Shown here: positions 1 to 7,962 of the stretch, piece by piece | Layout: each line of letters opens with the position of its first letter | How positions within the stretch are numbered: the stretch's first letter is position 1 | Assembly: GCA_903910645.1 (NCBI GenBank) | Contig: CAIWAD010000119.1 | Coordinates: forward strand, 1 to 45,338 | Direction of reading: 5' to 3' | DNA: 45,338 nucleotides | From: an uncultured bacterium | Lineage (GTDB): Bacteria > CAIWAD01 | Notes under the pieces: model-generated | Seen by the model: the letters and a program-made list of their open reading frames with translations, nothing else | Database searches by the model: none | Told to the model about the DNA's origin: nothing | Made by a program: the position numbers and the translations under genes

Positions 1-125
1 GTGAGAATGGCCCCGGTGGGAATGTACCAGCCCTGCCGGGGCAGACGGCTGCCGCCAAAGATCTGGATCGCGAAGGCGGCCAGCGGCAGCAGCAGGATGA
101 GGAAGGCGGCGGTGATCGGCGTCAT
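1..125 (-). CDS. nuoL: NADH-quinone oxidoreductase subunit L, N-terminal fragment
   Basis: Only the first 41 codons lie in the window; the gene runs off the left edge. The start ATG is at 125, three bases after the nuoK stop. The visible peptide begins MTPITAAFLILLLPLAAFA, a hydrophobic first helix of the type that opens NuoL, the antiporter-like proton-pumping subunit of complex I. Its identity rests mostly on position, since nuoL usually follows nuoK, supported by the hydrophobic N-terminus followed by a short basic/aromatic stretch. The body of the protein, including the conserved Glu/Lys of the proton channel, cannot be checked here. Confidence 0.8.
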   Translation of the reverse strand, partial: MTPITAAFLILLLPLAAFAIQIFGGSRLPRQGWYIPTGAIL

Positions 126-128
126 GGA

Positions 129-434
129 TCAGCCCTGCAGTTCGTGCGCTTCATCCACCTGGATGCTGCGCTGCTGGCGGTAGAGGTTCATCACGATGGC
201 CAGGGCCACGGCAGCTTCGGCGGCGGCCAGGATGATGATGAAAATGCTCATCACCTGACCCTCGATGGGCTTGGCCTGGGTGAAGCGCGCGAAGGCCACG
301 AAGTTCAGGTTGGCGCTGTTCAGCACCAGCTCCACGCCCATGAGCAGGGCAATGGCGTTGCGCCGCGTGACCATGCTCAAAATGCCCAGAACGAAGAGGA
401 TGGCCCCGATGACCAGGTAGAAATGCAGGCTCAT
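129..434 (-). CDS. nuoK: NADH-quinone oxidoreductase subunit K
   Basis: A 101-residue membrane protein, the normal NuoK length, with three hydrophobic helices. Helix 2 contains GVELVLNSANLNF, the conserved NuoK signature whose Glu takes part in proton translocation; a second conserved Glu lies in helix 3 (ILAAAEAAVALAIV). It belongs to the membrane arm of respiratory complex I (MrpC-like). The start ATG overlaps the nuoJ stop by four bases (ATGA, 431-434), so translation is probably coupled, and nuoL follows three bases downstream. It ends on TGA, one of several ordinary TGA stops in this window. The call is secure. Confidence 0.97.
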   Translation of the reverse strand: MSLHFYLVIGAILFVLGILSMVTRRNAIALLMGVELVLNSANLNFVAFARFTQAKPIEGQVMSIFIIILAAAEAAVALAIVMNLYRQQRSIQVDEAHELQG

Positions 435-934
435 TGGTCCTCCCCCGCCCGGCGGGCCAGGTGCAAGGCGCCCAGCATGGCGCCCAGCAGCAGGATGCTG
501 GCCACTTCGAAGGGCAACAGCCAGGTGGTCATGAAGCCCTTGCCGATGTCACTGGCCGTGGTCTCCGGCAAGGCGTTCATGCTTAGTGGCCAGCCGGCGC
601 GGAAAACCGCCAGCAGGAGCAGGCCCAGCAGCAACATGCCCAGGGCCAGGCCCTGCCCCCTGCGCGTGCCACCCACTGTCAGTTCCGCCGTTGGCATGGC
701 GGTGGTGAGCAGGATGCCGAAGAGCAGCAGCACCAGGATGCCGCCGATGTAGACCAGCACCTGCACGGCGGCCAGGAAATCCGCCCCCAGCATGACATAT
801 AGACCGGCCACGCCGAAAAAGGTGAAGAGCAGGCTGAAGCCGGCATGGAGCAGCTTTGGCGTAAAGGCCACCCAGATGGCGGATGCCACCGTGAGCAGGC
901 CGAACATCAGCTCCAGCAGGGTTTTGATATCCAT
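431..934 (-). CDS. nuoJ: NADH-quinone oxidoreductase subunit J
   Basis: 167 residues with five predicted membrane helices, typical of NuoJ. The segment VMLGADFLAAVQVLVYIGGI carries the helix-3 region of the subunit, including the pi-bulge Tyr/Gly area associated with the E-channel. It sits between nuoI (14-base gap) and nuoK (4-base overlap). In the complex it packs with NuoA, NuoH and NuoK at the heel of the membrane arm and helps couple quinone reduction to proton pumping. The length is normal and nothing is missing. Confidence 0.96.
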   Translation of the reverse strand: MDIKTLLELMFGLLTVASAIWVAFTPKLLHAGFSLLFTFFGVAGLYVMLGADFLAAVQVLVYIGGILVLLLFGILLTTAMPTAELTVGGTRRGQGLALGMLLLGLLLLAVFRAGWPLSMNALPETTASDIGKGFMTTWLLPFEVASILLLGAMLGALHLARRAGEDQ

Positions 935-948
935 CCGTCCTCCGTGCT

Positions 949-1668
949 TCAGGCTGTGGGGGCTTCCGGGGCCGGTGCGCCGGCGTCCGCCTGGGGTGCG
1001 TCTGGGCTGGCCGGGCCATCCTGCGCTGCGGGGGCTTCCGGCGCTTGGGGAAGTTCCGGTTCCACCGGTGCCGCGGCCGCCTGGGCCTCGGCTTCCGCCT
1101 TGGCTTTGGCTTCCGCCTCTGCCTTGGCCTTGGCCTCCGCCTCCGCTTTCACTTTGGCCTCCGCGGCGGCAATGGCCGCCAGGCGCTTCTCTTCATCCAA
1201 CGCCACCTGGGCCGCCGCAATCTCCTCCGGGCTCATGCGGGCAAAGGCGTATTGCAGGCTTTGGATTGAAGCGGCGCTGTAGTCGAATTTCTCCGTCATC
1301 ACCAGGCATTCCGTGGGACAGGCCTCCACGCACAGGCCGCAGTAACAGCACTTGGCCATGTCAATGTCGAAGCGCGCCAGGTGCAGGGTCTTCTTCTTGC
1401 CATTGCTGGTGCGGCCCAGGTCCACGGTCTTGGTGCTCTTCACCGTCTCAATGTCGATGCAGTCCACCGGGCAGGCCTTGGCGCAGTTCATGCAGCCAAT
1501 GCAGTCATCGATGTTGTTGAAGAGCTCGGCCCGGGTGCGCGCCTTGGTGGTGGCGGGCTCGTGGGGCCACTGCACGGTGTTGGGCTTCTCACGCACGCGG
1601 GACAGGGTGATGCCCATGCCCTTGACGGCCGTCAGCAGGCCTTCCGCGATGTCTCCGAAGTACGCCAT
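949..1668 (-). CDS. nuoI: NADH-quinone oxidoreductase subunit I (two 4Fe-4S), with long Ala/Lys/Glu tail
   Basis: 239 residues. Two ferredoxin-type motifs are visible: C56-x2-C59-x2-C62-x3-C66 and C107-x2-C110-x2-C113-x3-C117, ligating clusters N6a and N6b that pass electrons toward N2 in NuoB. The ATG at 1668 is preceded by GGAAAGGTGA at good spacing; an in-frame ATG 21 bases upstream lacks such a site. The family usually ends near 160-180 residues. Here about 75 extra residues follow: an alanine/lysine/glutamate-rich helix (about 155-198) with a repeated AEAKAKAE pattern, then a Pro/Ala/Glu-rich end. The tail keeps the reading frame and a normal stop, so it is probably translated; its role is unknown. 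Confidence 0.95.
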   Translation of the reverse strand: MAYFGDIAEGLLTAVKGMGITLSRVREKPNTVQWPHEPATTKARTRAELFNNIDDCIGCMNCAKACPVDCIDIETVKSTKTVDLGRTSNGKKKTLHLARFDIDMAKCCYCGLCVEACPTECLVMTEKFDYSAASIQSLQYAFARMSPEEIAAAQVALDEEKRLAAIAAAEAKVKAEAEAKAKAEAEAKAKAEAEAQAAAAPVEPELPQAPEAPAAQDGPASPDAPQADAGAPAPEAPTA

Positions 1669-1721
1669 CGTGTCACCTTTCCATGCCATGGGGACTTGCC
1701 CCGGGGCATCCTTCAGGGATC

Positions 1722-2735
1722 TCAGCCCTTGATCATCAATTGCCACAGGCCGCCCAGCACCAGCATGGCCAGGGCACCGGGCACCAGGACTTTCCAGCAC
1801 ACATACATCAGCTGGTCCACGCGCAGTCGGGGCAGGGTCATGCGGATCCAGATCTGCAGCACCACGAAGAAATAGGCCTTGCCGAAAAGCCAGAGCGGGC
1901 CGGGCACGAAGTCCAGCGCGGGCAGCAGGGGCTGCCATCCACCCAGGAAGAGCACGGAGGCAAGGATGCCCGCCGCCAGCATGTTGGCGTACTCCGCCAG
2001 GAAGAAGAGTGCGAAGCGCATGCCCGAATACTCGGTGTGATAGCCGCCCACCAGCTCGCTCTCGGCCTCCGGCAGGTCGAAGGGCGTGCGGTTCACCTCC
2101 GCCAGACTGGCGATGAAATAGATAAGGAAGCTGCCCACCAGGAAGGGATTCTTGTGCAGGGCCAGGCCGTTCCAGTTCCAGAAGCCGCCGCCCTGTTCCA
2201 CGCACACGGTCTGCAGGCTCATGCTGCCCGCGGCCATCACCACGGTAAGCACGGCCAGGCTCAGGGGCACTTCATAGCTCACCGCCTGGGCCACGCCACG
2301 CAGGGCGCCGTAGAGCGACCACTTGTTGTTGCTGGACCAGCCGGCCATCATGATGCCCACCGCCACGAAAGAGCTGATGGCCAGCACATAGAAGACGCCC
2401 ACATCCAGGTCCGCCGGGCTGACTCCCTCGGCCAGCGGTGTGACGGCGAAGACGGCGAAACTGGCGCCGAAGACGATGTAGGGGGCCATCTTGAAGAGGG
2501 GCCGGTCAATGCCCCGGGCAATGATGTCCTCTTTCAGGATGAGCTTCACCGCATCAATGAGGGTCTGGAAAATGCCCTGGGGCCCGTTTTCCATGGGACC
2601 CAGGCGATTCTGCATCCAGGCGCTGACCTTGCGCTCCAGGTAGACGCTGACCAGCGCGTTGACCGTGATTACCGCGGCGATCACCACCGCCGTGATCGGC
2701 CCCCACAGCCAGATGTTTCCCATCAGAAAGTCCAT
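1722..2735 (-). CDS. nuoH: NADH-quinone oxidoreductase subunit H
   Basis: 337 residues and about eight membrane helices, the usual NuoH size. Recognisable signatures are YLERKVSAWMQNRLGP near residue 32, LILKEDIIA, and EVNRTPFDLPEAESELVGGY in the middle, the acidic loop lining the quinone chamber. NuoH forms much of the quinone-binding cavity together with NuoB and NuoD. It follows nuoD after 8 bases; the common nuoG that often precedes nuoH is absent here. Codon use looks like that of its neighbours. Confidence 0.97.
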   Translation of the reverse strand: MDFLMGNIWLWGPITAVVIAAVITVNALVSVYLERKVSAWMQNRLGPMENGPQGIFQTLIDAVKLILKEDIIARGIDRPLFKMAPYIVFGASFAVFAVTPLAEGVSPADLDVGVFYVLAISSFVAVGIMMAGWSSNNKWSLYGALRGVAQAVSYEVPLSLAVLTVVMAAGSMSLQTVCVEQGGGFWNWNGLALHKNPFLVGSFLIYFIASLAEVNRTPFDLPEAESELVGGYHTEYSGMRFALFFLAEYANMLAAGILASVLFLGGWQPLLPALDFVPGPLWLFGKAYFFVVLQIWIRMTLPRLRVDQLMYVCWKVLVPGALAMLVLGGLWQLMIKG

Positions 2736-2743
2736 GCCAGCTC

Positions 2744-3916
2744 CTAACGGTCAATCTCGCCCAGCACAATGTCCAGCGAGCCCAGGATGGCCACCACGTC
2801 GCCAATGAGGGCGCCGCGGGAGATCTCATCGATCACGGAGAGGTTGCAGAAGGCCGGCGGGCGCACCTTCACGCGCTCCGGCTGGTTGCCGCCATTGGAG
2901 ACGATGTAGTAGCCCAGCTCGCCGCGGGGCGTCTCCGTGCGGCAGTAGATCTCGCCGGCGGGCAGCTTCACACGGGCGGGCACCTTCTCCTTCACATCCC
3001 CTTCCTTGGGACGCGACGCCACCGCCTGGCGAATGATCTTCACCGACTCTTTCATTTCCAGGACCTTCACCCAGTGGCGGTCCCAACAGTCCCCCACCGC
3101 GCCCATGAGGCCTTCGCCCACGCAGACCTTCCACTGGAAGCGGTCGTAGATGCTGTAAGGGTCGTCCCGGCGCAGGTCGAAGTCCACACCGCTGCCGCGC
3201 AGGCTGGGACCACTGACGCCCCAGGACCAGGCCTGTTCCGGCGTCATCACGCCCACATTGGCGGAACGGTTCACGAAGATCTTGTTGAAGGTGAGGAGGG
3301 GGTTCAGCTCGTTGTCGATGCGCTTCTCGAAGTGGTCGCAGAAGCGCAGGATCTTGTCGTCCGTGTCCTCCAGGAAGTCGTGGCTGAGGCCGCCCACCCA
3401 GATGTAGTTGTAGAGCAGGCGCGCGCCGCAGATTTCCTCGAAGATGTCCAGGATCATCTCCCGGTCGCGGAAACAATAGAAGTAGGGCGTGAGCGCGCCC
3501 ATGTCCAGGCCGAAGGTGCCGATGGCCACCAGATGGCTGGCGATTCGGTTCAGCTCCGCCACGATGACGCGCATGTACTCGACCTTTTCGGGCACTTCCA
3601 GGCCCATCATGCGCTCACAGGCCACCGCCCAGCCCAGGTTGTTGTTCATGGAGCCCAGGTAGTCCATGCGGTCCGTGTAGGGCACAATCTGCGGAGGAGT
3701 CAGCTTCTCGCAGTATTTCTCGAAACAGCGGTGCAGGTAGCCGATGTGGGGCCTGATGTGGGCCACCTCTTCGCCGTCCGTCTTCAGTTCAAGACGCAGC
3801 ACGCCGTGGGTGGAAGGGTGCTGGGGACCCATGTTCAGGGTCATCAGCTCGCCGTCCGGACCCGTGTCGGGCACCCGGCTGCCGTGCAGGAAAAGCTCGC
3901 GTGATTCCATGTGCAT
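2744..3916 (-). CDS. nuoD: NADH-quinone oxidoreductase subunit D (49 kDa)
   Basis: 390 residues with the hallmark NMGPQHPSTHGVLRLEL near the N-terminus (the His/Tyr region of the quinone site), ERMMGLEVPEKVEYMRV, and a C-terminal DIVLGEIDR, the relic of the ancestral [NiFe]-hydrogenase large subunit end. It is an independent gene, not fused to nuoC. Two start codons are possible, ATG at 3916 or the third-codon ATG at 3910; I kept the longer. With NuoB it forms the quinone-reduction site in the peripheral arm. It starts 3 bases after the nuoC stop. Confidence 0.96.
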   Translation of the reverse strand: MHMESRELFLHGSRVPDTGPDGELMTLNMGPQHPSTHGVLRLELKTDGEEVAHIRPHIGYLHRCFEKYCEKLTPPQIVPYTDRMDYLGSMNNNLGWAVACERMMGLEVPEKVEYMRVIVAELNRIASHLVAIGTFGLDMGALTPYFYCFRDREMILDIFEEICGARLLYNYIWVGGLSHDFLEDTDDKILRFCDHFEKRIDNELNPLLTFNKIFVNRSANVGVMTPEQAWSWGVSGPSLRGSGVDFDLRRDDPYSIYDRFQWKVCVGEGLMGAVGDCWDRHWVKVLEMKESVKIIRQAVASRPKEGDVKEKVPARVKLPAGEIYCRTETPRGELGYYIVSNGGNQPERVKVRPPAFCNLSVIDEISRGALIGDVVAILGSLDIVLGEIDR

Positions 3917-3919
3917 CCC

Positions 3920-4402
3920 TTAGTCCAGCGGCATGCCGTTGTAGGTGGCCGGGGCCACATAGTCCTTGCGCAGGGGATGTCCCTGCCAATCGTCCGGACA
4001 CAGGATGCGGCGCAGGTCCGGGTGTCCCGTGTAGGTGATGCCCACCATGTCATAGGCTTCGCGCTCGTGCCAGTCGGCGGTGGCCCATACGCCCGCCACA
4101 CTGGGGCAGGCCGGGTCCGCCACATCCAGCACCACCTTCAGGCCCAGCTTGTGGCCGTGGCGCGTGCTGTAAAGGTGCAGGACACTCCACAAGCGCTCGC
4201 CCTCCGGCCCGGGGGCGTGGGCTCCACTCAGGCACATGAGCTGGTTGAAGTCCAGGGCCGGATCGTCCCGCAGCAGCGGGGCCAACTCGGCCAGCGCCTC
4301 GCGGCGCACCAGGATCCAGGGGCTGAAAGCCTCCGGGTGTTCCTCCAGCACGGCCTCCGGCAGCGCGGCGCGCAGGTGCTGGACCAAGGCGGCGAAGTCC
4401 AT
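3920..4402 (-). CDS. nuoC: NADH-quinone oxidoreductase subunit C (30 kDa)
   Basis: 160 residues, near the short end for separate NuoC proteins. The diagnostic segment is WHEREAYDMVGITYTGHPDL followed by RRILCPDDWQGHPLRKDY, the classic C-terminal complex I 30-kDa signature. It is a peripheral-arm subunit that supports NuoD and has no redox centre. It lies 9 bases from the nuoB stop and directly precedes nuoD, the standard B-C-D order. Confidence 0.95.
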   Translation of the reverse strand: MDFAALVQHLRAALPEAVLEEHPEAFSPWILVRREALAELAPLLRDDPALDFNQLMCLSGAHAPGPEGERLWSVLHLYSTRHGHKLGLKVVLDVADPACPSVAGVWATADWHEREAYDMVGITYTGHPDLRRILCPDDWQGHPLRKDYVAPATYNGMPLD

Positions 4403-4411
4403 GGCGTTCCT

Positions 4412-4918
4412 TTAGGCGTTGCGGGCGGCCGCGGCCTGGCGCGGCTTCTTGCCCCGGATGATGTCGCGCAGCAGCTCCATGCCCTCCAGCAGCGCCTCCG
4501 GACGGGGCGGGCAGCCGGGGATGTACACGTCCACGGGCACGATGCGATCCACGCCCTTCAGCACATGATAGCCGTGCTGCCAATAAGGGCCACCGCAGTT
4601 GGAGCAGCTGCCCATGCTGATGACAAACTTGGGTTCCGCCATCTGCTCGTAGAGCAGCTTCACACGGCTGGCCATTTTCATGGTCACCGTGCCCGCCACG
4701 ATCATGCAGTCGCTCTGGCGCGGCGTGGGACGGAAGACTTCACTGCCGAAGCGCGCGATGTCGTAGCGCCCGGCGCCGGCGGCCATCATTTCAATGGCGC
4801 AACAGGCAAGACCGAAAGTCATGGGCCAGATGCTGCGGGCCAGGGCCTCGTTCACCAGCCACTCGGCGCTGGTCAGGATGATGTTGCCGTCTTCGTGGCG
4901 TTCGATGGGCAGGTTCAC
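4412..4918 (-). CDS. nuoB: NADH-quinone oxidoreductase subunit B (N2 cluster)
   Basis: 168 residues starting at a GTG (4918). The start is set by a strong GGAGGGG ribosome site and by a four-base GTGA overlap with the nuoA stop; upstream in-frame codons fall inside nuoA and do not look like NuoB. The N2 cluster ligands are visible: the tandem Cys of [11 protein letters not shown], the Cys of [12 protein letters not shown] and the Cys of [12 protein letters not shown]. NuoB passes electrons from NuoI to quinone. The length and motifs are normal. Confidence 0.96.
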   Translation of the reverse strand: MNLPIERHEDGNIILTSAEWLVNEALARSIWPMTFGLACCAIEMMAAGAGRYDIARFGSEVFRPTPRQSDCMIVAGTVTMKMASRVKLLYEQMAEPKFVISMGSCSNCGGPYWQHGYHVLKGVDRIVPVDVYIPGCPPRPEALLEGMELLRDIIRGKKPRQAAAARNA

Positions 4919-5355
4919 GCCACCCCTCCTTTCCGTGCGGCGGCGGGCTTCATGAAGCGTCGCGTGCGCACCCATTCCAGATCTCCCTTGGCCCAGGCGT
5001 AGACCAGGCCCAGGGCCAGGATGCCCACAAACACCGCCATCTCCGCGAAGATGAAGGCGCCCAGGCCCTGCTTGATGAAGTCGTTGAAAATGACCGCCCA
5101 GGGGAAGAGGAAGACCACTTCCACATCGAAGAGAATGAACACCAGGGCCACCGTGTAGAAGCGATTGTTGAACTGCATCCACGGGCTGCCTACGGGCTCC
5201 TCGCCGCACTCGTAGATCTGCAGCTTCTGCTCAGTGGGATTGTGGGGGCGGATGAACGACGAAAGAGTCAGTGCCACGATGCCAATCAACAGGCCCATGA
5301 CCATGAACATGAGCACCACGCCGAAGGCGAATTGCATGCCTTGCATGCTTTGCAT
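4915..5355 (-). CDS. nuoA: NADH-quinone oxidoreductase subunit A
   Basis: 146 residues with three membrane helices. The conserved NuoA loop reads [20 protein letters not shown], followed by [16 protein letters not shown], with the conserved acidic pair in helix 2. It sits at the junction of the membrane and peripheral arms near the quinone channel. The start is one of several nearby Met codons (MQSMQGMQF); 5355 is the first. It is the first canonical gene of the nuo operon, 42 bases downstream of the unknown gene at 5398-5883. Confidence 0.95.
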   Translation of the reverse strand: MQSMQGMQFAFGVVLMFMVMGLLIGIVALTLSSFIRPHNPTEQKLQIYECGEEPVGSPWMQFNNRFYTVALVFILFDVEVVFLFPWAVIFNDFIKQGLGAFIFAEMAVFVGILALGLVYAWAKGDLEWVRTRRFMKPAAARKGGVA

Positions 5356-5397
5356 GCCTGCTCCTATTCCGTTAAGCGTGCCGGAAGCTCCAGCCGC

Positions 5398-5883
5398 TCA
5401 GCGCTCCCGCCATTGCCTTAGGCGGGGCGCATGTTCCCGGGCCACTTGGCCCACAAGCTTGAACTCGGTCTCGCGTTCGTCACCCTGGAAAAGGGCCAGT
5501 CCCTGATCCGCCAGGGAAGCCAGGGCGCTCAATCCCTGTTCCAGCTCATCCAACAGGTGCCGCCGGCGCGTACTCTCCAGCCAGCCCTTCACACGGGAAG
5601 GCGGATCCGCATCCCGGGCCATGCCCGCCATTTCCAGCAGGGCCAGGCGGGTTCCATCCCGATCCGGCCCTGGATCCGGCCCCGCCAGCACTGCGCGCAA
5701 GCGCCAGTGCAGCTCGCGCAGGTCACCCTCCAGGTGGGCGGCCTCTTCCGCCACTGGTGCTTCCAGCAGCGCTTTCAATCCGTCCAGGCGCTCCAGTTGC
5801 CCGCGCATGAGCACGGCCAGCAGATAAATGCCTTCAAGGGGGGAGGCGGCGGCGGGCAGCTGAACGGCCTGCTTCTCCATCAC
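5398..5883 (-). CDS. Hypothetical helical protein upstream of nuo operon
   Basis: 161 residues, not recognised. The protein is soluble and rich in Leu, Ala, Glu and Arg with heptad-like spacing (about residues 18-70 and 100-150), so it should be mostly alpha-helical, possibly coiled-coil. There is no signal peptide, membrane span or Cys motif. It begins MMEKQAVQLP at two adjacent ATGs. Position and strand suggest it is the first gene of the nuo transcript, from a possible promoter at 5940-5968. It could be an assembly or regulatory protein, but nothing in the sequence proves that. Codon bias and length support a real gene. Confidence 0.65.
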   Translation of the reverse strand: MMEKQAVQLPAAASPLEGIYLLAVLMRGQLERLDGLKALLEAPVAEEAAHLEGDLRELHWRLRAVLAGPDPGPDRDGTRLALLEMAGMARDADPPSRVKGWLESTRRRHLLDELEQGLSALASLADQGLALFQGDERETEFKLVGQVAREHAPRLRQWRER

Positions 5884-5939
5884 CTTGGTCCTTCCGGCCT
5901 TTGGCTTTCACCGTGGCCGGAACTCCCTGGCCCGGCCTC

Positions 5940-5968
5940 AAGGTAAGGCAGATGCCTTGGACAGTCAA
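5940..5968 (-). promoter_or_regulatory. Possible sigma-70-type promoter for the unknown gene and nuo operon
   Basis: On the minus strand TTGACT (5963-5968) and TACCTT (5940-5945) are separated by exactly 17 bases, about 55 bases before the start codon at 5883. The -35 match is good (5/6) and the -10 match is weak (3/6). It was found by eye; no transcription evidence exists. Confidence 0.35.
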
Positions 5969-6089
5969 GAAGTTAACAACATGAATGGTTCAGAAAGGGT
6001 CGTTGTTTCCCGTCCCAGAAGGCCCTTTCTTGCTGGCGGAGACCGCCTAAGGCAGTCGCATTGCAAAGTAGAAGTGATTGGAGATCATC

Positions 6090-6566
6090 ATGATTCGCGC
6101 AGCTTCCGCCCATTGGCAGGGAGACTTGAAATCCGGCACCGGCACCGTGAGCACGGCCAGCGGCACATTGCAGGAAAAAGCCTATTCCTTTCACACCCGC
6201 TTCGAGGATGGGGCGGGCACCAACCCGGAGGAACTGATCGCCGCCGCCCATGCCGGCTGCTTCTCCATGGCCCTGTCAGGACAGTTGGCCGCCCTGGGTC
6301 TGAAGGCAAGCCACTTGCGCTGCCAGGCCACGCTTCACCTGGAGAAGCTGGAGGCAGGCTTCACCATAACGCGCATCCACCTGGATCTGGAAGCGGAAGT
6401 GCCCGGTGCATCCGCGGAAGATTTCCAGGCCGCGGCCACCCGCGCCAAGGATGGTTGCCCTGTTTCGCGGGTGCTGAATGCGGAAATCACCTTGAGCATC
6501 AATCTGATCAGACCAGATCTTCACCTGCAAGGCGATTTGCTTGGCTTGGAGCGGGTACGGGTCTAG
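6090..6566 (+). CDS. osmC: OsmC-family peroxiredoxin-like hydroperoxide reductase
   Basis: 158 residues starting at ATG 6090 with GGAG eight bases upstream; a TTG at 6078 is a weaker alternative. The OsmC features are clear: NPEELIAAAHAGCFSMAL with catalytic Cys57 and the conserved Glu48, and DGCPVSRVLNAEITL with the second redox Cys123. The protein should reduce organic hydroperoxides in the cytoplasm as a homodimer. OsmC proteins normally end a few residues after the last strand (near residue 140). Here about 18 further residues follow, the last few encoded inside the first copy of the 88-bp repeat, whose TAG now serves as the stop. This looks like repeat insertion over an original 3' end. 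Confidence 0.9.
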   Translation: MIRAASAHWQGDLKSGTGTVSTASGTLQEKAYSFHTRFEDGAGTNPEELIAAAHAGCFSMALSGQLAALGLKASHLRCQATLHLEKLEAGFTITRIHLDLEAEVPGASAEDFQAAATRAKDGCPVSRVLNAEITLSINLIRPDLHLQGDLLGLERVRV

Positions 6567-6807
6567 CGCCAATCCCGGTGTGCCGGGATTGGCATTAGCT
6601 GAACGCGAACGCGTTCAGCCGTCCGGGGCAGGTACGGAGCGGGTACGGGTCTAGCGCCAATCCCGGTGTGCCGGGATTGGCATTAGCTGAACGCGAACGC
6701 GTTCAGCCGTCCGGGGCAGGTACGGAGCGGGTACGGGTCTCGAGCCAATCCCGGTGTACCGGGATTGGCATTGGCTGAACGCGAACGCGTTCAGCCGTCC
6801 GGGGCAG
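6548..6807. repeat. Three tandem copies of an 88-bp unit, each with two perfect hairpins
   Basis: The unit begins GGAGCGGGTACGGGTCT at 6548, 6636 and 6724, an exact 88-base period. Each copy holds hairpin 1, CCAATCCCGG-(4)-CCGGGATTGG (copy 1 at 6569-6592), and hairpin 2, GCTGAACGCG-AA-CGCGTTCAGC (copy 1 at 6598-6619). Copies 1 and 2 look identical through most of their length. Copy 3 differs around the stems (CTCGAG for CTAGCG, loop TGTA for TGTG, ATTGG for ATTAG) while both 10-bp stems stay perfect. The array overlaps the last codons of osmC and ends 3 bases before the convergent arsG-like stop, so it may act as a bidirectional terminator or mRNA-protecting BIME-like element. There are no T-runs. 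Confidence 0.93.
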
Positions 6808-6810
6808 CTT

Positions 6811-7506
6811 TCAATCACTTAGCAGTGGCGCCCACACGCGGGTCCACAGCAGCACAAGGCCAATAAGCACCAGTGCCAACCCGGTTAAGCGACGCAACCA
6901 GGCTTCCAGCTTGCCCACCCGGGTGAAGAGAGGGCCCACAGCAGAGGCGGCCCACACCAAGGCCAGGGCAAAAAGCACCACGGGCAGGGCACTGCCCAAA
7001 CCGTAAAGCAGAGGCGCCAGCACCAGCCTGCCGCTGCTGATACTTAACGGAAGAAGGCTGCCGAAGAAGAGGGCGGCGGAAAGGGGGCAGAAGGCCAGGG
7101 CAAAAACGAAGCCCATGGGCAGGGCGCTCCACAAACCGAACCGGTCCGTGTGGCGGCGCCAGCCCTCCCGATCCGCGCCACCTCCCAGAGTGGGAAGGGG
7201 CAACCAGCCCAGCAAGGCCAGACCCACCACCACCATCAGCGGCCCCAGCAACGGACTAAGCCAGGCCTGCAGCCCGCGGGATAGGCCAGGCGCCGACATT
7301 AGACCCCAACCAAGCAGAGCCCCCACTGTCACATAGGCCAAAGCGCGTCCGGCGGCGTAGAGCAGGCCGCCAGCCAAGGCGTGGGCGGGGCGGGCGTCCC
7401 GTCCCAGAAAGGAAAGTGCCGCCAGATTGGAGGCCAGTGGGCATGGGCTGATGGCCGTGAGCAGGCCCAGCCACAAGGCCCCCGCTGCCCAGCCCGAGGC
7501 CTCCAT
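6811..7506 (-). CDS. ArsG-like / CcdA-DsbD-family membrane protein
   Basis: 231 residues, about six membrane helices. The ATG at 7506 overlaps the upstream stop (TGATG). Two conserved Cys sit in matching hydrophobic contexts, AISPCPLASN (C22) and ALAFCPLSAALFFG (C140), the intramembrane redox pair of the CcdA/DsbD/ScsB fold. In arsEFG-type clusters a protein of this size is named ArsG and proposed to export aromatic aminoarsenicals; elsewhere such proteins move electrons to periplasmic thiols. The neighbourhood (ArsR, ArsP-like permease, thioredoxin-like and ArsF-like proteins) favours the ars assignment. A general thiol-transfer role remains possible. Confidence 0.7.
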   Translation of the reverse strand: MEASGWAAGALWLGLLTAISPCPLASNLAALSFLGRDARPAHALAGGLLYAAGRALAYVTVGALLGWGLMSAPGLSRGLQAWLSPLLGPLMVVVGLALLGWLPLPTLGGGADREGWRRHTDRFGLWSALPMGFVFALAFCPLSAALFFGSLLPLSISSGRLVLAPLLYGLGSALPVVLFALALVWAASAVGPLFTRVGKLEAWLRRLTGLALVLIGLVLLWTRVWAPLLSD

Positions 7507-7961
7507 CAGCGGGAGCTCGCCAGGAAGAGGCGCGTCTCCTCCACCACATAATCCCGGAAGGCCAGTGAGTCCTTCACCAGATCCCAGGTGCGCTCCAGCA
7601 CCTTCCACTTGCCGCCGGGCCCCTTGCCGTCCGTCAACACGAGGCTGGCGCTGGTCAGTTTGAAGTCGTCGCCGTAGTGGGTATTGGGTTCCTTGTCCAT
7701 GTTGACGGCAGACCAGGCCAAGGAGCTGTCAGCCAGCTCCTGGGGAAATGCGCCGCGCAGGGCCGCCTCCGCCTGGGCTTCGATGGCGTTGCAGGTCTCG
7801 CAGCGGAAGTTCCCGTGCAGGTAGAGGGCCTGCACGCCGCTCCGGCCGACGCCCTTCTCCTCCGCGGATCCACCGCCCACCGCCTTCTGGTAGACAAAGG
7901 CTCCCAGGCTGAGGCCCACCAGGACAAGCAGGAGCCATGCGGCGCTCTTCTTCGCGTCCAT
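7506..7961 (-). CDS. ArsF-like membrane-anchored CxxC protein
   Basis: 151 residues: a single N-terminal anchor helix (about residues 8-24), then a periplasmic thioredoxin-like domain with C54-E-T-C57 following LYLHGNFR. The pattern of a short anchored domain with RCxTCNAIE resembles the ArsF-like family annotated as a nitrophenyl nitroreductase subunit beside ArsG permeases. The start at 7961 is two bases after the arsE-like stop, with a GGGGGAG ribosome site, so translation is coupled. Substrate and reaction cannot be read from sequence. The assignment depends on the five-gene context as much as on the motif. Confidence 0.65.
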   Translation of the reverse strand: MDAKKSAAWLLLVLVGLSLGAFVYQKAVGGGSAEEKGVGRSGVQALYLHGNFRCETCNAIEAQAEAALRGAFPQELADSSLAWSAVNMDKEPNTHYGDDFKLTSASLVLTDGKGPGGKWKVLERTWDLVKDSLAFRDYVVEETRLFLASSR

Positions 7962-7962
7962 G

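Noticed and set aside
5884-6077. Riboswitch before osmC
   Set aside because: A small GGCGGAGACCGCC hairpin is visible, but I recognise no known riboswitch core.
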